Shown: one piece after another, positions 51,121-59,701 of the stretch
Layout of the letters: the number at the start of each line of letters is the position of its first letter
How positions within the stretch are numbered: the stretch's first letter is position 1
NCBI RefSeq assembly: GCF_024506435.1
Contig: NZ_JANIET010000001.1
Coordinates: forward strand, 3,844,001-3,908,000
Origin: Pantoea trifolii
Lineage (GTDB): Bacteria; Pseudomonadota; Gammaproteobacteria; Enterobacterales; Enterobacteriaceae
Direction of reading: 5' to 3'
DNA: 64,000 nucleotides
The notes under the pieces: generated by a model
The model's input: the letters and a program-made list of their open reading frames with translations, nothing else
Told to the model about the DNA's origin: nothing
Database searches by the model: none
Translations under genes and position numbers: made by a program

Positions 51121-51247
51121 GTATCCCCTTCATACTTCAAGATGCAGGCGCGTTGGCTGCTCTCGCTCACCCGAATCACTTACTTAAGTAAGCTCATCGG
51201 GACTCTCTCGTTGGCCGCCTTCCTGCATCTCGAATTATTTTGGGTAT
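51121..51247. repeat. ERIC element between iolD and iolG
   Basis: This 127-bp imperfect palindrome has the ERIC core GCTCACCCGAATCACTTAC and AAGTAAGCTCATCGGGACTC around its centre, and outer parts CTTCAAGATGCAGG and CCTGCATCTCGAATTATTTT. Its length is the ERIC standard. It sits inside the iolDGE unit, so the transcript would fold into a long hairpin between the first two genes. Confidence 0.88.
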
Positions 51248-51287
51248 AGGGTTAAGCAAGGCCGACGAGCGCCGGCCTAAAAAAGAG

Positions 51288-53222
51288 CTAGTACTTACGT
51301 GCTTGTTCGATATGCACGTTAAGGTTGTCGGCCACTTCTTGCGTGCGCGTTGACGTAGAGGTTTGCGCCACACCGACGTGCCACCAGCTGAAGTATTTGT
51401 GCACCATGGTTTTAGGTAGCACTTTGATGTCGAACAGCACGGAAACGGTCTGCTTCTGCGCATCGATCAGCGCGGCTTCCAGCTGCTCCAGCGTGGTGAT
51501 GCGGTAGGTTTTGCAGCCGTAACCGCCGGCGATTGCCGCGAAGTCCACCGGCACAAAGCCGCCATCCAGCTTACCGCCTTCCGGATTACGGAAGCGGAAC
51601 TCGGTGGTGAAGCTGTCCATGCCGTGTTCCATCTGCAGGTTGTTGATACAACCGTTGGTCATGTTATCCAGCAGCACCACGTTGATTTTTGCCCCTTCCT
51701 GAATCGACGTGACCAGCTCGGAGTGCAGCATCATGAACGAGCCGTCGCCGACCATGACGTAGACTTCACGCTGCGGCTGCGCCAGCTTCACGCCCAGCGC
51801 GGCATTCACTTCATAACCCATGCAGGAGTAGCCGTACTCAACGTGGTACGAGTTGTAATCTTTGGTGCGCCACACGCGCTGCAGGTCGCCCGGCAGACTG
51901 CCCGCTGCCGCGACAATCACTGCATCCTTTGGGAGCTGCTCGTTTAAGGTGCCCAACACGCTGCTCTGCGTCAGCACCGATTTCGTCAGGCGCTCAAACT
52001 CCGCAAACAGCGCTTCGCGATCGGCGTGGTCGGCGATTTCCGGAATGAAATCGTCGGTGTTATAGGTCGCGGCATAGACACGCTGCGTCTCTTTCAGCAG
52101 CTTGCTTTGTGACAGCTCAATCTGGCCGCCCCAATGGTTTTCGAAACCTTGCAGACCACTTTCCAGCGCGGTTAAACCTTCACGCGCATCCGCCAGCAGC
52201 TGCACCGCATCCAGCTTGTAGCTGTCGAAATTGCTAACGTTGAGGTTCAGATAGCTGACGTCCGGATTCTGGAAAATCCATTTCGACGCGGTGGTGAAGT
52301 CGGTGTAACGCGTACCGATACCAATCACCAGATCGGCCTCTTTCGCCAGCAGGTTGGCCGCCAGACAGCCGGTTTCGCCTACGCCGCCGACATTCAGCGG
52401 GTGATCGGAAACGATGGTGCCTTTACCGGCCTGAGTTTCGGCAAACGGAATGTTGAAGCGCTCGGCAAATTTCAGCAGCGCATTACCCGCGTCGGAATAT
52501 TTCAGGCCGCCACCAACAATGATCAGCGGCTTGTGTTTGCGCGCAATCAGCGCCAGCGCATCTTCTAATTGCGCGGCAGTTGGCAGACGGCGATCCAGAC
52601 GGTGCACACGTTTCTGGAAGAAGTATTCCGGGAAGTCCCAGGCTTCGCCCTGCACGTCCTGCGGCAGCGCAATCGTCACCGCACCGGTTTCTGCGGGATC
52701 GGTCAACACGCGCAAGGCGTTGATGCAGGCGGTCATCAGCTGCTCTGGACGGCTAACGCGATCCCAGTATTTGCTCACCGCGCGGAACGCGTCGTTGGTG
52801 CTGATGCTGAGATCGTGGCTCTGTTCGATCTGCTGCAAGACCGGATCCGGTTGGCGCGTGGCGAACACATCGCCTGGCAGCAGCAATAAAGGAATGCGGT
52901 TGGCAGTCGCGGTGGCGGCAGCGGTAATCATGTTGGCTGCGCCGGGTCCGACCGATGAAGTACAGGCGATAATCTGACGACGCAGCGACTGCTTGGCAAA
53001 ACCAATGGCGGCGTGCGCCATGCCCTGCTCGTTACGGCCCTGATGCACCACCAGATCGCCGCTGTCCTGCTCCAGCGCCTGTCCCAATCCCAGCACGTTG
53101 CCGTGACCGAAAATGGCAAAAATGCCTTTCACAAATTTGGTTTCAACGCCGTCAACGTTCAGGTATTGGTTATCGAGAAATTTTACCAGCGCCTGTGCCG
53201 TGGTGAGTCTGATTGTGCCCAT
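51288..53222 (-). CDS. iolD: 3D-(3,5/4)-trihydroxycyclohexane-1,2-dione hydrolase
   Basis: The 644-residue thiamine-diphosphate enzyme opens the ring to 5-deoxy-D-glucuronate, step three of inositol catabolism. Pyr-domain motifs are [13 protein letters not shown] and the ThDP Glu region [12 protein letters not shown]; the PP-domain ThDP-Mg motif runs from [16 protein letters not shown] to LLDNMTNGC. Length fits IolD. AAGGAAGAAG precedes the ATG. It diverges from iolC across a 549-base gap with candidate IolR operators. Confidence 0.96.
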   Translation of the reverse strand: MGTIRLTTAQALVKFLDNQYLNVDGVETKFVKGIFAIFGHGNVLGLGQALEQDSGDLVVHQGRNEQGMAHAAIGFAKQSLRRQIIACTSSVGPGAANMITAAATATANRIPLLLLPGDVFATRQPDPVLQQIEQSHDLSISTNDAFRAVSKYWDRVSRPEQLMTACINALRVLTDPAETGAVTIALPQDVQGEAWDFPEYFFQKRVHRLDRRLPTAAQLEDALALIARKHKPLIIVGGGLKYSDAGNALLKFAERFNIPFAETQAGKGTIVSDHPLNVGGVGETGCLAANLLAKEADLVIGIGTRYTDFTTASKWIFQNPDVSYLNLNVSNFDSYKLDAVQLLADAREGLTALESGLQGFENHWGGQIELSQSKLLKETQRVYAATYNTDDFIPEIADHADREALFAEFERLTKSVLTQSSVLGTLNEQLPKDAVIVAAAGSLPGDLQRVWRTKDYNSYHVEYGYSCMGYEVNAALGVKLAQPQREVYVMVGDGSFMMLHSELVTSIQEGAKINVVLLDNMTNGCINNLQMEHGMDSFTTEFRFRNPEGGKLDGGFVPVDFAAIAGGYGCKTYRITTLEQLEAALIDAQKQTVSVLFDIKVLPKTMVHKYFSWWHVGVAQTSTSTRTQEVADNLNVHIEQARKY

Positions 53223-53771
53223 ATGCTTCTTCCTTTACATGCTGGTACCTGCGGCGAGGTACATCGCGGTTCGGGTAAAAACTGCCGTTCACGGCGCCCG
53301 CGGATTAAGTGAAACGTGAGGCGATTATAAACAAATATTTTTTTCATTAAACACGATTACAGAAGAAACATTTCATTTTGCGATGGAGATCAAATTCAGC
53401 AATGAAACGTGGGCTGCGCGAGTCGCGAAAGGGGGAAAAGTGGAACAATAAAAGGTCATTTGCCGGTCATAACGAAATTTCATTTCACTTCAGTAGCTTC
53501 CTTGATTCGCCAGCACTTTCCTGAGACCTGGCTCACAAGCCTGACTATCACTGAAACTCCCAACGATTCCGACGCCGCTTTGCGGCTTCGTCAGAGTTTT
53601 ACCTGGCTCACAAAATCGTGATGGATGTTTCATTTCATATTGAATTTGGAATTTTTATTCCTCATACTGCGACCAAAGCCAATCAGGCACCTTGAGAACC
53701 CGGAAGCAAAGCGCTCGACGTTGGGCGGCAGCGCCCGCAGTGTCTGCTTATCACAGAAGGAAACAATAGGT
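53223..53771. promoter_or_regulatory. Divergent iolD/iolC control region with ATTTCAT boxes
   Basis: This 549-base gap has no credible ORF. The heptamer ATTTCAT is present at 53370-53376, 53477-53483 and 53632-53638, with a near match ATGAAAC at 53402. A 13-base direct repeat ACCTGGCTCACAA occurs at 53526 and 53601. Between the copies, GCCGC-TTT-GCGGC (53574-53586) forms a small hairpin. The boxes recur in the other iol intergenic regions and are candidate binding sites of the neighbouring RpiR-type regulator. Confidence 0.55.
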
Positions 53772-55685
53772 ATGAGTACACAACAGAAGCGGCTTGATGT
53801 GATTTGTATCGGACGCATCGCCGTCGACCTCTACGGTCAGCAAATTGGATCACGTCTGGAAGATATGACCAGCTTCAACAAATATCTCGGCGGATCTTCC
53901 GGCAACGTGGCCTACGGTACGGCCATTCAGGGCCTGAAATCGGCGATGCTGGCGCGTGTGGGTGACGAACATAACGGCCGCTTTTTGCGTGAAGAGCTGC
54001 AACGTGCAGGCTGCAACACCGATGGCCTGATTACCGATAAGCATCGCCTGACCGGGCTGGTGATCCTCGGGATCAAAGATGAAGAGAGCTTCCCGCTGAT
54101 CTTCTACCGCGACAACTGCGCAGATATGGGGCTGGTGCCGGAAGATATTAACGAAGAATTCATCACCTCCTCACGTGCGGTCGCCGTTACCGGTACGCAC
54201 CTGTCGCATCCACAAACGCGCGCCGCAGTGTTGAAAGCGCTGGATATCGCCAAACGCAACGGCCTGCGCACCGCGCTGGATATCGATTATCGTCCGGTGC
54301 TGTGGGGACTCACCTCGCTTGGTGACGGTGAAACGCGTTTCATTGAATCGGGTGAAGTGACGCAACAGCTGCAGGAAGTGCTGCACTATTTCGATTTGGT
54401 GGTCGGAACGGAAGAAGAGTTCCATATCGCCGGTGGCAGCACCGATACGCTGACCGCGCTGAAAAATGTGCGTAAATCGAGCCAGGCCACATTAGTGTGC
54501 AAACGCGGTCCGCTGGGTTGCGTGGTGTTTGAAGGCGAGATCCCGGATAGCTGGGAACAGACCAAACTGCAGAGCGGCGTGCGTGTAGAAGTGCTGAACG
54601 TGCTGGGCGCGGGCGATGCCTTTATGTCTGGCCTGTTGCGCGGCTGGCTGAACGATGAAAGCTGGGAGCAAGCGTGCCGTTACGCCAACGCCTGTGGCGC
54701 ATTGGTGGTGTCGCGCCACGGCTGCGCACCGGCGATGCCAACCAAAGAAGAGCTGGATGATTTCCTCAGTCGCGATAAAGACGTGAAACGTCCGGATCTC
54801 GATGCGCGTCTCAATCACCTGCATCGCGTCACCACGCGTAAACAGCAGTGGCCGGAGCTGAATGTCTTCGCCTTCGACCATCGCAAGCAGTTGGCTGATA
54901 TGGCGCGCGAAGCGGGCGTCAGCGAAGAACGCATTCCACAATTGAAACTGCTGCTGCTGCGTGCCGCAGAAGAAGCGGCGAATGAAGCCGGTCTGAATGA
55001 GAAGAGCGGCATCCTCGCGGATACCACTTACGGCCAGAAAGCGCTGAACGCGATTACCGGTAAAAACTGGTGGATTGGACGTCCGATTGAGCTGCCAAGT
55101 TCACGTCCGCTGCGCCTGGAGCACGGCAACATCGGCTCACAGCTGGTCGACTGGCCAGCCGAGCACGTAGTGAAATGCCTGGTGTTCTACCATCCGCACG
55201 ACAGCGCTGAACTGCGTAAAGAGCAGGATGATCTGGTTCTCGACGTGTGGAATGGCTGTAACAAGAGCGGGCACGAACTGCTGCTGGAACTGATTCTGCC
55301 GGAGAGCAATCCTGACCGTAACGAATCTTACTATTACGACATGCTGAGCCACTTCTACAGCCTTGGCATTCAGCCGGATTGGTGGAAACTGCCGCCGCTG
55401 TCTGCAGAGAGCTGGCAGGCGATCAGCGGGCTGATCGAGCAGAACGATCCGCACTGCCGCGGCATTCTGCTGCTGGGCCTTGATGCACCAGAAGAGACGC
55501 TGAAAGCCGGTTTCGCCGCCGCCGCGCAAGCGCCGTGGGTGAAGGGTTTCGCAGTAGGTCGCACCATCTTCGGCCAGCCGTCGCGCCAGTGGCTGCAAGG
55601 CGAGCTGGATGACAAGGCGCTGATTGAGACCGTGAAAGGCAACTACCTGCGGTTGATCGGCTACTGGCGCGCTGTACGCGGTTAA
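53772..55685 (+). CDS. iolC: Bifunctional 5-dehydro-2-deoxygluconokinase / DUF2090 aldolase-like protein
   Basis: The 637-residue protein joins an N-terminal PfkB-family kinase (about residues 1-335) to a C-terminal DUF2090 aldolase-like domain (about 345-637). The kinase phosphorylates 5-dehydro-2-deoxy-D-gluconate; its motifs are GGSSGNVAYG at 40-49 and GAGDAFMSG at 279-287 with catalytic Asp282. The C-terminal domain is commonly taken to do the IolJ step, cleaving the product to dihydroxyacetone phosphate and malonate semialdehyde, and no separate iolJ is present. The frame opens 49 codons upstream, but the ATG at 53772 follows AGAAGG and fits the kinase start. Confidence 0.93.
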   Translation: MSTQQKRLDVICIGRIAVDLYGQQIGSRLEDMTSFNKYLGGSSGNVAYGTAIQGLKSAMLARVGDEHNGRFLREELQRAGCNTDGLITDKHRLTGLVILGIKDEESFPLIFYRDNCADMGLVPEDINEEFITSSRAVAVTGTHLSHPQTRAAVLKALDIAKRNGLRTALDIDYRPVLWGLTSLGDGETRFIESGEVTQQLQEVLHYFDLVVGTEEEFHIAGGSTDTLTALKNVRKSSQATLVCKRGPLGCVVFEGEIPDSWEQTKLQSGVRVEVLNVLGAGDAFMSGLLRGWLNDESWEQACRYANACGALVVSRHGCAPAMPTKEELDDFLSRDKDVKRPDLDARLNHLHRVTTRKQQWPELNVFAFDHRKQLADMAREAGVSEERIPQLKLLLLRAAEEAANEAGLNEKSGILADTTYGQKALNAITGKNWWIGRPIELPSSRPLRLEHGNIGSQLVDWPAEHVVKCLVFYHPHDSAELRKEQDDLVLDVWNGCNKSGHELLLELILPESNPDRNESYYYDMLSHFYSLGIQPDWWKLPPLSAESWQAISGLIEQNDPHCRGILLLGLDAPEETLKAGFAAAAQAPWVKGFAVGRTIFGQPSRQWLQGELDDKALIETVKGNYLRLIGYWRAVRG

Positions 55686-55700
55686 GTGTTGTGGCTTGGA

Positions 55701-55729
55701 AAAAGCGGCTTTGGCCGCTTTTTTTGTTT
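55701..55729 (+). terminator. Intrinsic terminator after iolC
   Basis: AAAAGCGGC (55701-55709) pairs with GCCGCTTTT (55714-55722) around TTTG, followed by further T residues. It starts 15 bases after the iolC stop. Confidence 0.9.
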
Positions 55730-55745
55730 CTTCTGCGGGCTGATG

Positions 55746-55862
55746 CCCTCACCCCGGCCCTCTCCCACAGGGAGAGGGAGACGCAGCCACATGTGAGTAA
55801 GCAACAAAACATTCACGCGGTCGGTTCCCTCGCCCGCTTGCGGGAGAGGGTTAGGGTGAGGG
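55746..55862. repeat. Pair of inverted REP-type sequences (BIME-like)
   Basis: The left unit starts CCCTCACCCCGGCCCTCTCC and folds with GGGAGAGGG; the right unit holds CGCCCGCTTGCGGGAG and ends GGGTGAGGG. The two outer ends (CCCTCACCC and GGGTGAGGG) are complementary, so the whole 117 bases form a large inverted repeat. This GC-rich type is unlike the GGTCGCC palindrome family. It lies between iolC and iolR. Confidence 0.75.
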
Positions 55863-55885
55863 AAAACCTGCATATTTTGTGAGGC

Positions 55886-55936
55886 ATTTCATAAACCGAT
55901 GAAATAAGCGTCACGATGATGGCAAACAAATGAAAT
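55886..55936. promoter_or_regulatory. Candidate IolR operators before iolR
   Basis: ATTTCAT-N6-ATGAAAT at 55886-55905 is a perfect inverted repeat, the cleanest palindrome of this motif in the window. A third heptamer ATGAAAT lies at 55930-55936. These are 68-118 bases before iolR, suggesting self-regulation. Binding is inferred from recurrence only. Confidence 0.6.
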
Positions 55937-56003
55937 TTTCCATCCATCTGGTACTATAGCGCTCATTATCCAGCCATATTTTCTTTTTTAGCGGGCCGAA
56001 GTA

Positions 56004-56849
56004 ATGACCAATAATCCAACGCAATTAACCTTGTTACAGGACGAGATCCGTCGTCGCTATGAGACGCTGAGCAAACGCCTGAAGCAGGTGGCTCGTTATA
56101 TCCTTGATAACAGTAACAGCATCGCTTTCGATACCGTTGCCTCTATCGCGCAACATGCGGATGTACCACCTTCCACACTGATCCGCTTTGCCAACGCGTT
56201 TGGCTTCAGCGGCTTCAACGAAATGAAACAGGTTTTCCGTCAGCACCTGATGGAAGAGACCGTGAACTACACCGAGCGCGCACGTCTGTTCCGCCAGACC
56301 GCCACCGACGACAGCGCCACCTCACCTGAGAGCCCGGCCGAAATCCTCAACGTCTTCACCATGGTCAACAGCCAGGCGCTGCAACAGCTGGCAATGCAGG
56401 TCAATCCAGACCAGCTCAACCGCGCGGTGAAAATGCTCGATGAAGCCGAGAACATCTACATCATCGGCCTGCGTCGCTCATTCAGCGTGGCATCGTATCT
56501 GGTGTATGCGCTACGCCATCTGGAGCGTCGTGCGTTCCTGATCGACGGCCTCGGCGGCATGTTCACCGAACAGCTGAGCATGGTGAACCCGAAAGACGTG
56601 GTGATCGCCATCAGCTACTCGCCGTACGCGCGTGAAGCGGTGGAGTTGGTTGAGCTAGGCGCTAAGCGTGGTGCGCATCTGATCGCCATCACCGACAGCC
56701 AGGTCAGCCCACTGGCCGCCTTCAGTGATGTGTGCTTTGTGGTGCGTGAAGCGCAGGTGGATGGCTTCCGTTCGCAGGTGGCGTCGCTGTGTCTGGCACA
56801 GACGCTCGCCGTATCGTTAGCACTGAACAACAACGTCACCAGCGAATAA
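56004..56849 (+). CDS. iolR: RpiR-family regulator of inositol catabolism
   Basis: The 281-residue protein has an N-terminal RpiR helix-turn-helix (about residues 10-85, with DTVASIAQHADVPPSTLIRFAN) and a C-terminal SIS sugar-phosphate-binding domain (about 130-265, with IYIIGLRRSFSVASYL and DVVIAISYSPYAREAVE). Such regulators sense phosphorylated sugars; in iol clusters the inducer is likely a phosphorylated intermediate such as the product of IolC. Its position between iolC and iolB, and the shared box in all iol gaps, support the role. Start ATG at 56004; the upstream site is weak (CGAAGTA). Confidence 0.88.
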   Translation: MTNNPTQLTLLQDEIRRRYETLSKRLKQVARYILDNSNSIAFDTVASIAQHADVPPSTLIRFANAFGFSGFNEMKQVFRQHLMEETVNYTERARLFRQTATDDSATSPESPAEILNVFTMVNSQALQQLAMQVNPDQLNRAVKMLDEAENIYIIGLRRSFSVASYLVYALRHLERRAFLIDGLGGMFTEQLSMVNPKDVVIAISYSPYAREAVELVELGAKRGAHLIAITDSQVSPLAAFSDVCFVVREAQVDGFRSQVASLCLAQTLAVSLALNNNVTSE

Positions 56850-56854
56850 CTCTC

Positions 56855-56878
56855 GTAGGGTCGCCATTCATGGCGACC
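56855..56878 (+). repeat. REP-like palindrome, copy 6 of 6 (GTAG-headed)
   Basis: GTAG (56855-56858) precedes the perfect palindrome GGTCGCCATTCATGGCGACC (56859-56878). It begins 5 bases after the iolR stop and is followed by the iolR/iolB terminator. Confidence 0.88.
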
Positions 56879-56885
56879 ATCCAAC

Positions 56886-56915
56886 AAAAAGGGCAGCCAC
56901 CTGGCTGCCCTTTTT
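56886..56915. terminator. Bidirectional terminator between iolR and iolB
   Basis: AAAAAGGGCAGCC (56886-56898) pairs perfectly with GGCTGCCCTTTTT (56903-56915) around a 4-base loop. T-runs are present in both directions, suited to the convergent genes. Confidence 0.92.
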
Positions 56916-56931
56916 GACGTTGGTGCGCATG

Positions 56932-57747
56932 TTACGAACGCGGATACTGGTCGCTGTTCACCCAGGCGTGATCTTTCTCCCAGGTAAATTTCCACAGACG
57001 TTTTGGACCCGCCATCACGTTGAGATAGTAGTTATCGTAACCGGCAATGGTCGCCACCGGATGATAGCCACGCGGCACCGTCACCACATCGCGGTTATAC
57101 GGCGCCATACACTCGTCGAGTGAACGGTCGTCGGTATACACGCGCTGCATGGCGAAACCCGGTTCAGGATCGAAACGGTGATAATACGTCTCTTCCAGAT
57201 AGGTTTCGTCCGGGCTGTCTTTCTGGTCGTGCTTGTGGCTGGGGTACGAACTGGTCGCACCTTCGTCGGTGTACACTTCCACCACCAGCAGGCTGTCGGC
57301 CTCTTTGTTGTCCGGCAGAATGTTGTGCACCAGACGCTGGTTACGCCCTTTACCACGCTGCTCAACGCCAACATCTTCCGGTGCAATCAGTCGCGCCGGC
57401 AGGTTGCCGCGGCTCGGTGCATTACACACCGCCAGCTCCAGATCGCTATCCGCATACACTTCAACTTCATCGTTATGCGGAACGTACACCGAGTAAGGTG
57501 GAATGCGTTCAAACGGCGACAGACGCTTACCGAGATTGGGGAACTCGGCGTGACGGGTTTTCACCGACGCAAAGCCCGCCACCAGCACCAGACACAACTC
57601 TTTGTCGCCACTGCTCAGCTTCAGGCTCTGCCCTTTTTTCAGCAGATAAGCGTCGAAGCCAACGTATTCCCAGCCCGCGCTTTCCGGCGTGACATGCTGG
57701 ATACGGCCGTTGCTGTCGGGTTTTTGCGCTTTCGAAATCAGAGACAT
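56932..57747 (-). CDS. iolB: 5-deoxy-glucuronate isomerase
   Basis: The 271-residue bicupin isomerises 5-deoxy-D-glucuronate to 5-dehydro-2-deoxy-D-gluconate, the substrate of IolC. Metal-site residues appear in SSYPSHKHD (two histidines), ETYYHRF and the late GYHPVA. The start QHVTPESAGWEYVGF is typical. AAGGAGGAACAG gives a strong ribosome site. It is 24 bases downstream of iolA on the same strand. Confidence 0.95.
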   Translation of the reverse strand: MSLISKAQKPDSNGRIQHVTPESAGWEYVGFDAYLLKKGQSLKLSSGDKELCLVLVAGFASVKTRHAEFPNLGKRLSPFERIPPYSVYVPHNDEVEVYADSDLELAVCNAPSRGNLPARLIAPEDVGVEQRGKGRNQRLVHNILPDNKEADSLLVVEVYTDEGATSSYPSHKHDQKDSPDETYLEETYYHRFDPEPGFAMQRVYTDDRSLDECMAPYNRDVVTVPRGYHPVATIAGYDNYYLNVMAGPKRLWKFTWEKDHAWVNSDQYPRS

Positions 57748-57771
57748 CCTGTTCCTCCTTGTTGAGCGAAA

Positions 57772-59277
57772 TTAGCCCAGCGTCGGCATGCTGAACTCAG
57801 AGACGGTCTGCTGGCCGCTCGGCCAACGCACGGTGGCGGTTTTCATGCGGGTGTAGAAACGCACGCCGTCTGGACCGTGCACGTTCAGCGCACCAAATAC
57901 CGAACGCTTCCAGCCGCCGAAGCTGTGGAACGCCATCGGAACCGGAACCGGCACGTTGACGCCAACCATGCCAGCTTCGACGTTCTGCACGAACTCACGC
58001 GCGGTGTGGCCGTTGCTGGTGAAGATGGCGCTACCGTTACCGAATTCGTGGCTGTTAACCAGCTGCAGTGCACTGTCGTAATCGCTGGAACGCATGATGC
58101 TCAGCACCGGCCCGAAGATCTCTTCGCGCCAGATAGTCATATCCGACGTCACATTGTCGAACAGCGTGCCGCCAACGTAGTAACCTTCTGCATGGCCAGC
58201 AACCTGGATGCCGCGGCCATCAACCACCAGCTTCGCGCCTTCCTGCTCACCTTTGTCGATGTAGCCCAGCACTTTCTTCTGGTGCGCAGCAGAAACCACC
58301 GGCCCCATTTCATTCTCTTCGGCACCTTTCTGGATGCCAGGACCGACGCGCAGCGCCTTGATCAGCGGCGTCAGACGCGCAATCAATTTGTCCGCGGTGT
58401 CGTCACCAACGGCAACAACAACGGGCAGCGCCATGCAGCGTTCACCGGCTGAACCAAACGCGCCGCCCATAATGGCGTTCACGGTGGCATCAAGATCGGC
58501 ATCGGGCATCACGATGGCGTGGTTTTTCGCTGCGCCGAACGCCTGCACACGTTTACCGTGGGCGCTGGCAGTTTTGTAGATGTGCTCCGCCACGCCGGAA
58601 GAACCGACGAAGCTGACTGCGGCGATGCGCGGATCTTTGTACAGCTGCTCGGCATCTTCGTTAGAGGAATGCACCACGTTGAATACGCCATCCGGCAGAC
58701 CGGCTTCTTTCAGCAGTTCGGCCATGCGCACAGAAGCGGATGGATCCAGCGCCGGTGGCTTGAGGATAAAGGTGTTACCGCACGCCAGCGCGATGGGGAA
58801 CATCCACAGAGGCACCATCGCCGGGAAGTTGAACGGTGTGATACCCGCCACAACGCCGACCGGCTGCATCAGCGAGTAGCTATCAACGCCGGTGCCCACG
58901 CTTGGTGAGTTTTCACCTTTAATCAGATGTGGAATACCGCAGGCATACTCGATCACTTCGATACCGCGCGTCAGTTCACCCAGCGCATCGGACCACACTT
59001 TGCCGTGCTCAGACACGATCAGTGCCGCCAGCTCTTCGCGATGTTTTTCCATCAGCGCTTTAAAGTTGAACATCACACGGGCACGACGCAACGGCGCGGT
59101 TTTCGACCATTCCGGGAACGCGGCATGAGCGACTTCAATCGCCTGCTCTACTTCAGCAGCGGTGCTCTGCGTCAGTTCACGCACGACTTTGCCGGTCGCC
59201 GGATCGTACACGGGAATGGTTTCATTGCTGGCGCTGTGGGTAATTTTGCCGTCGATAAAGTTTCCTACGATAGTCAT
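57772..59277 (-). CDS. iolA: Methylmalonate-semialdehyde/malonate-semialdehyde dehydrogenase (CoA-acylating)
   Basis: The 501-residue aldehyde dehydrogenase makes acetyl-CoA from malonate semialdehyde and CoA, the last step of inositol catabolism, or propionyl-CoA from methylmalonate semialdehyde. The nucleophile Cys281 is in GSAGERCMALP. The segment AFGAAKNH, lacking the usual catalytic Glu of aldehyde dehydrogenases, marks the CoA-acylating subfamily. TPFNFPAMVPLWMFPIAL is conserved. It heads the leftward iolA-iolB pair and diverges from the iolI-like gene. Confidence 0.95.
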   Translation of the reverse strand: MTIVGNFIDGKITHSASNETIPVYDPATGKVVRELTQSTAAEVEQAIEVAHAAFPEWSKTAPLRRARVMFNFKALMEKHREELAALIVSEHGKVWSDALGELTRGIEVIEYACGIPHLIKGENSPSVGTGVDSYSLMQPVGVVAGITPFNFPAMVPLWMFPIALACGNTFILKPPALDPSASVRMAELLKEAGLPDGVFNVVHSSNEDAEQLYKDPRIAAVSFVGSSGVAEHIYKTASAHGKRVQAFGAAKNHAIVMPDADLDATVNAIMGGAFGSAGERCMALPVVVAVGDDTADKLIARLTPLIKALRVGPGIQKGAEENEMGPVVSAAHQKKVLGYIDKGEQEGAKLVVDGRGIQVAGHAEGYYVGGTLFDNVTSDMTIWREEIFGPVLSIMRSSDYDSALQLVNSHEFGNGSAIFTSNGHTAREFVQNVEAGMVGVNVPVPVPMAFHSFGGWKRSVFGALNVHGPDGVRFYTRMKTATVRWPSGQQTVSEFSMPTLG

Positions 59278-59701
59278 GTCGTTGCCTCTTAGATGTGAAG
59301 TTCCCTGCAGATAGCCCGTTCGAACCGCGACGCTGCGTGTGCAGGCAATACTTAAAGCGTGCTATGAAGCTATAGTAATGAAATGAATTTTTCAAATACT
59401 TCTTTTTGGAAAATTTCCTTTTAGCGGCATGGATCGCATTTTTTCCGCTTGTGCTGACAGCCGGGTGCAAATCCGCCCGTAGCGCTTCCCTGCTGGCGCT
59501 ATAGGCCTGCCAAACTGCATCACTGCTAAGCCGTTGCGCGCACAGAATTTGTGTCTGAAATCCAGCTTCAACATGTAACGCGAAACGAAATATGAAATTT
59601 TTGCGAGGCAGATCCAATATCTGGCATTTCATAATTCAATAATAATGAAATAAATGTTTTCTTTGCAGCACCTCATCCGTATCCGTTTACAGGAGCCGCC
59701 T
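59278..59701. promoter_or_regulatory. Divergent iolA/iolI control region with ATTTCAT boxes
   Basis: This 424-base gap has no credible ORF. The ATTTCAT heptamer (either strand) is at 59378-59384, 59592-59598, 59626-59632 and 59645-59651. Near the first copy, TGAAA-N6-TTTCA (59379-59394) forms an inverted repeat. The middle holds CCGGGTGCAAATCCGCCCG (59461-59479) and GGCCTGCC (59504-59511), which faintly recall parts of a cobalamin riboswitch, but the full set of conserved elements is missing. Confidence 0.55.

Noticed and set aside
53571..53592. GCCGC-TTT-GCGGC hairpin in the iolD/iolC gap as a terminator or RNA switch
   Set aside because: The stem is only 5 bp plus an imperfect extension, and no T-run follows; mentioned only within the control region entry.
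59222..59632. 136-codon leftward ORF overlapping the start of iolA
   Set aside because: It overlaps iolA in another frame, crosses the iol control region with its boxes, and has no family-like sequence or ribosome site.
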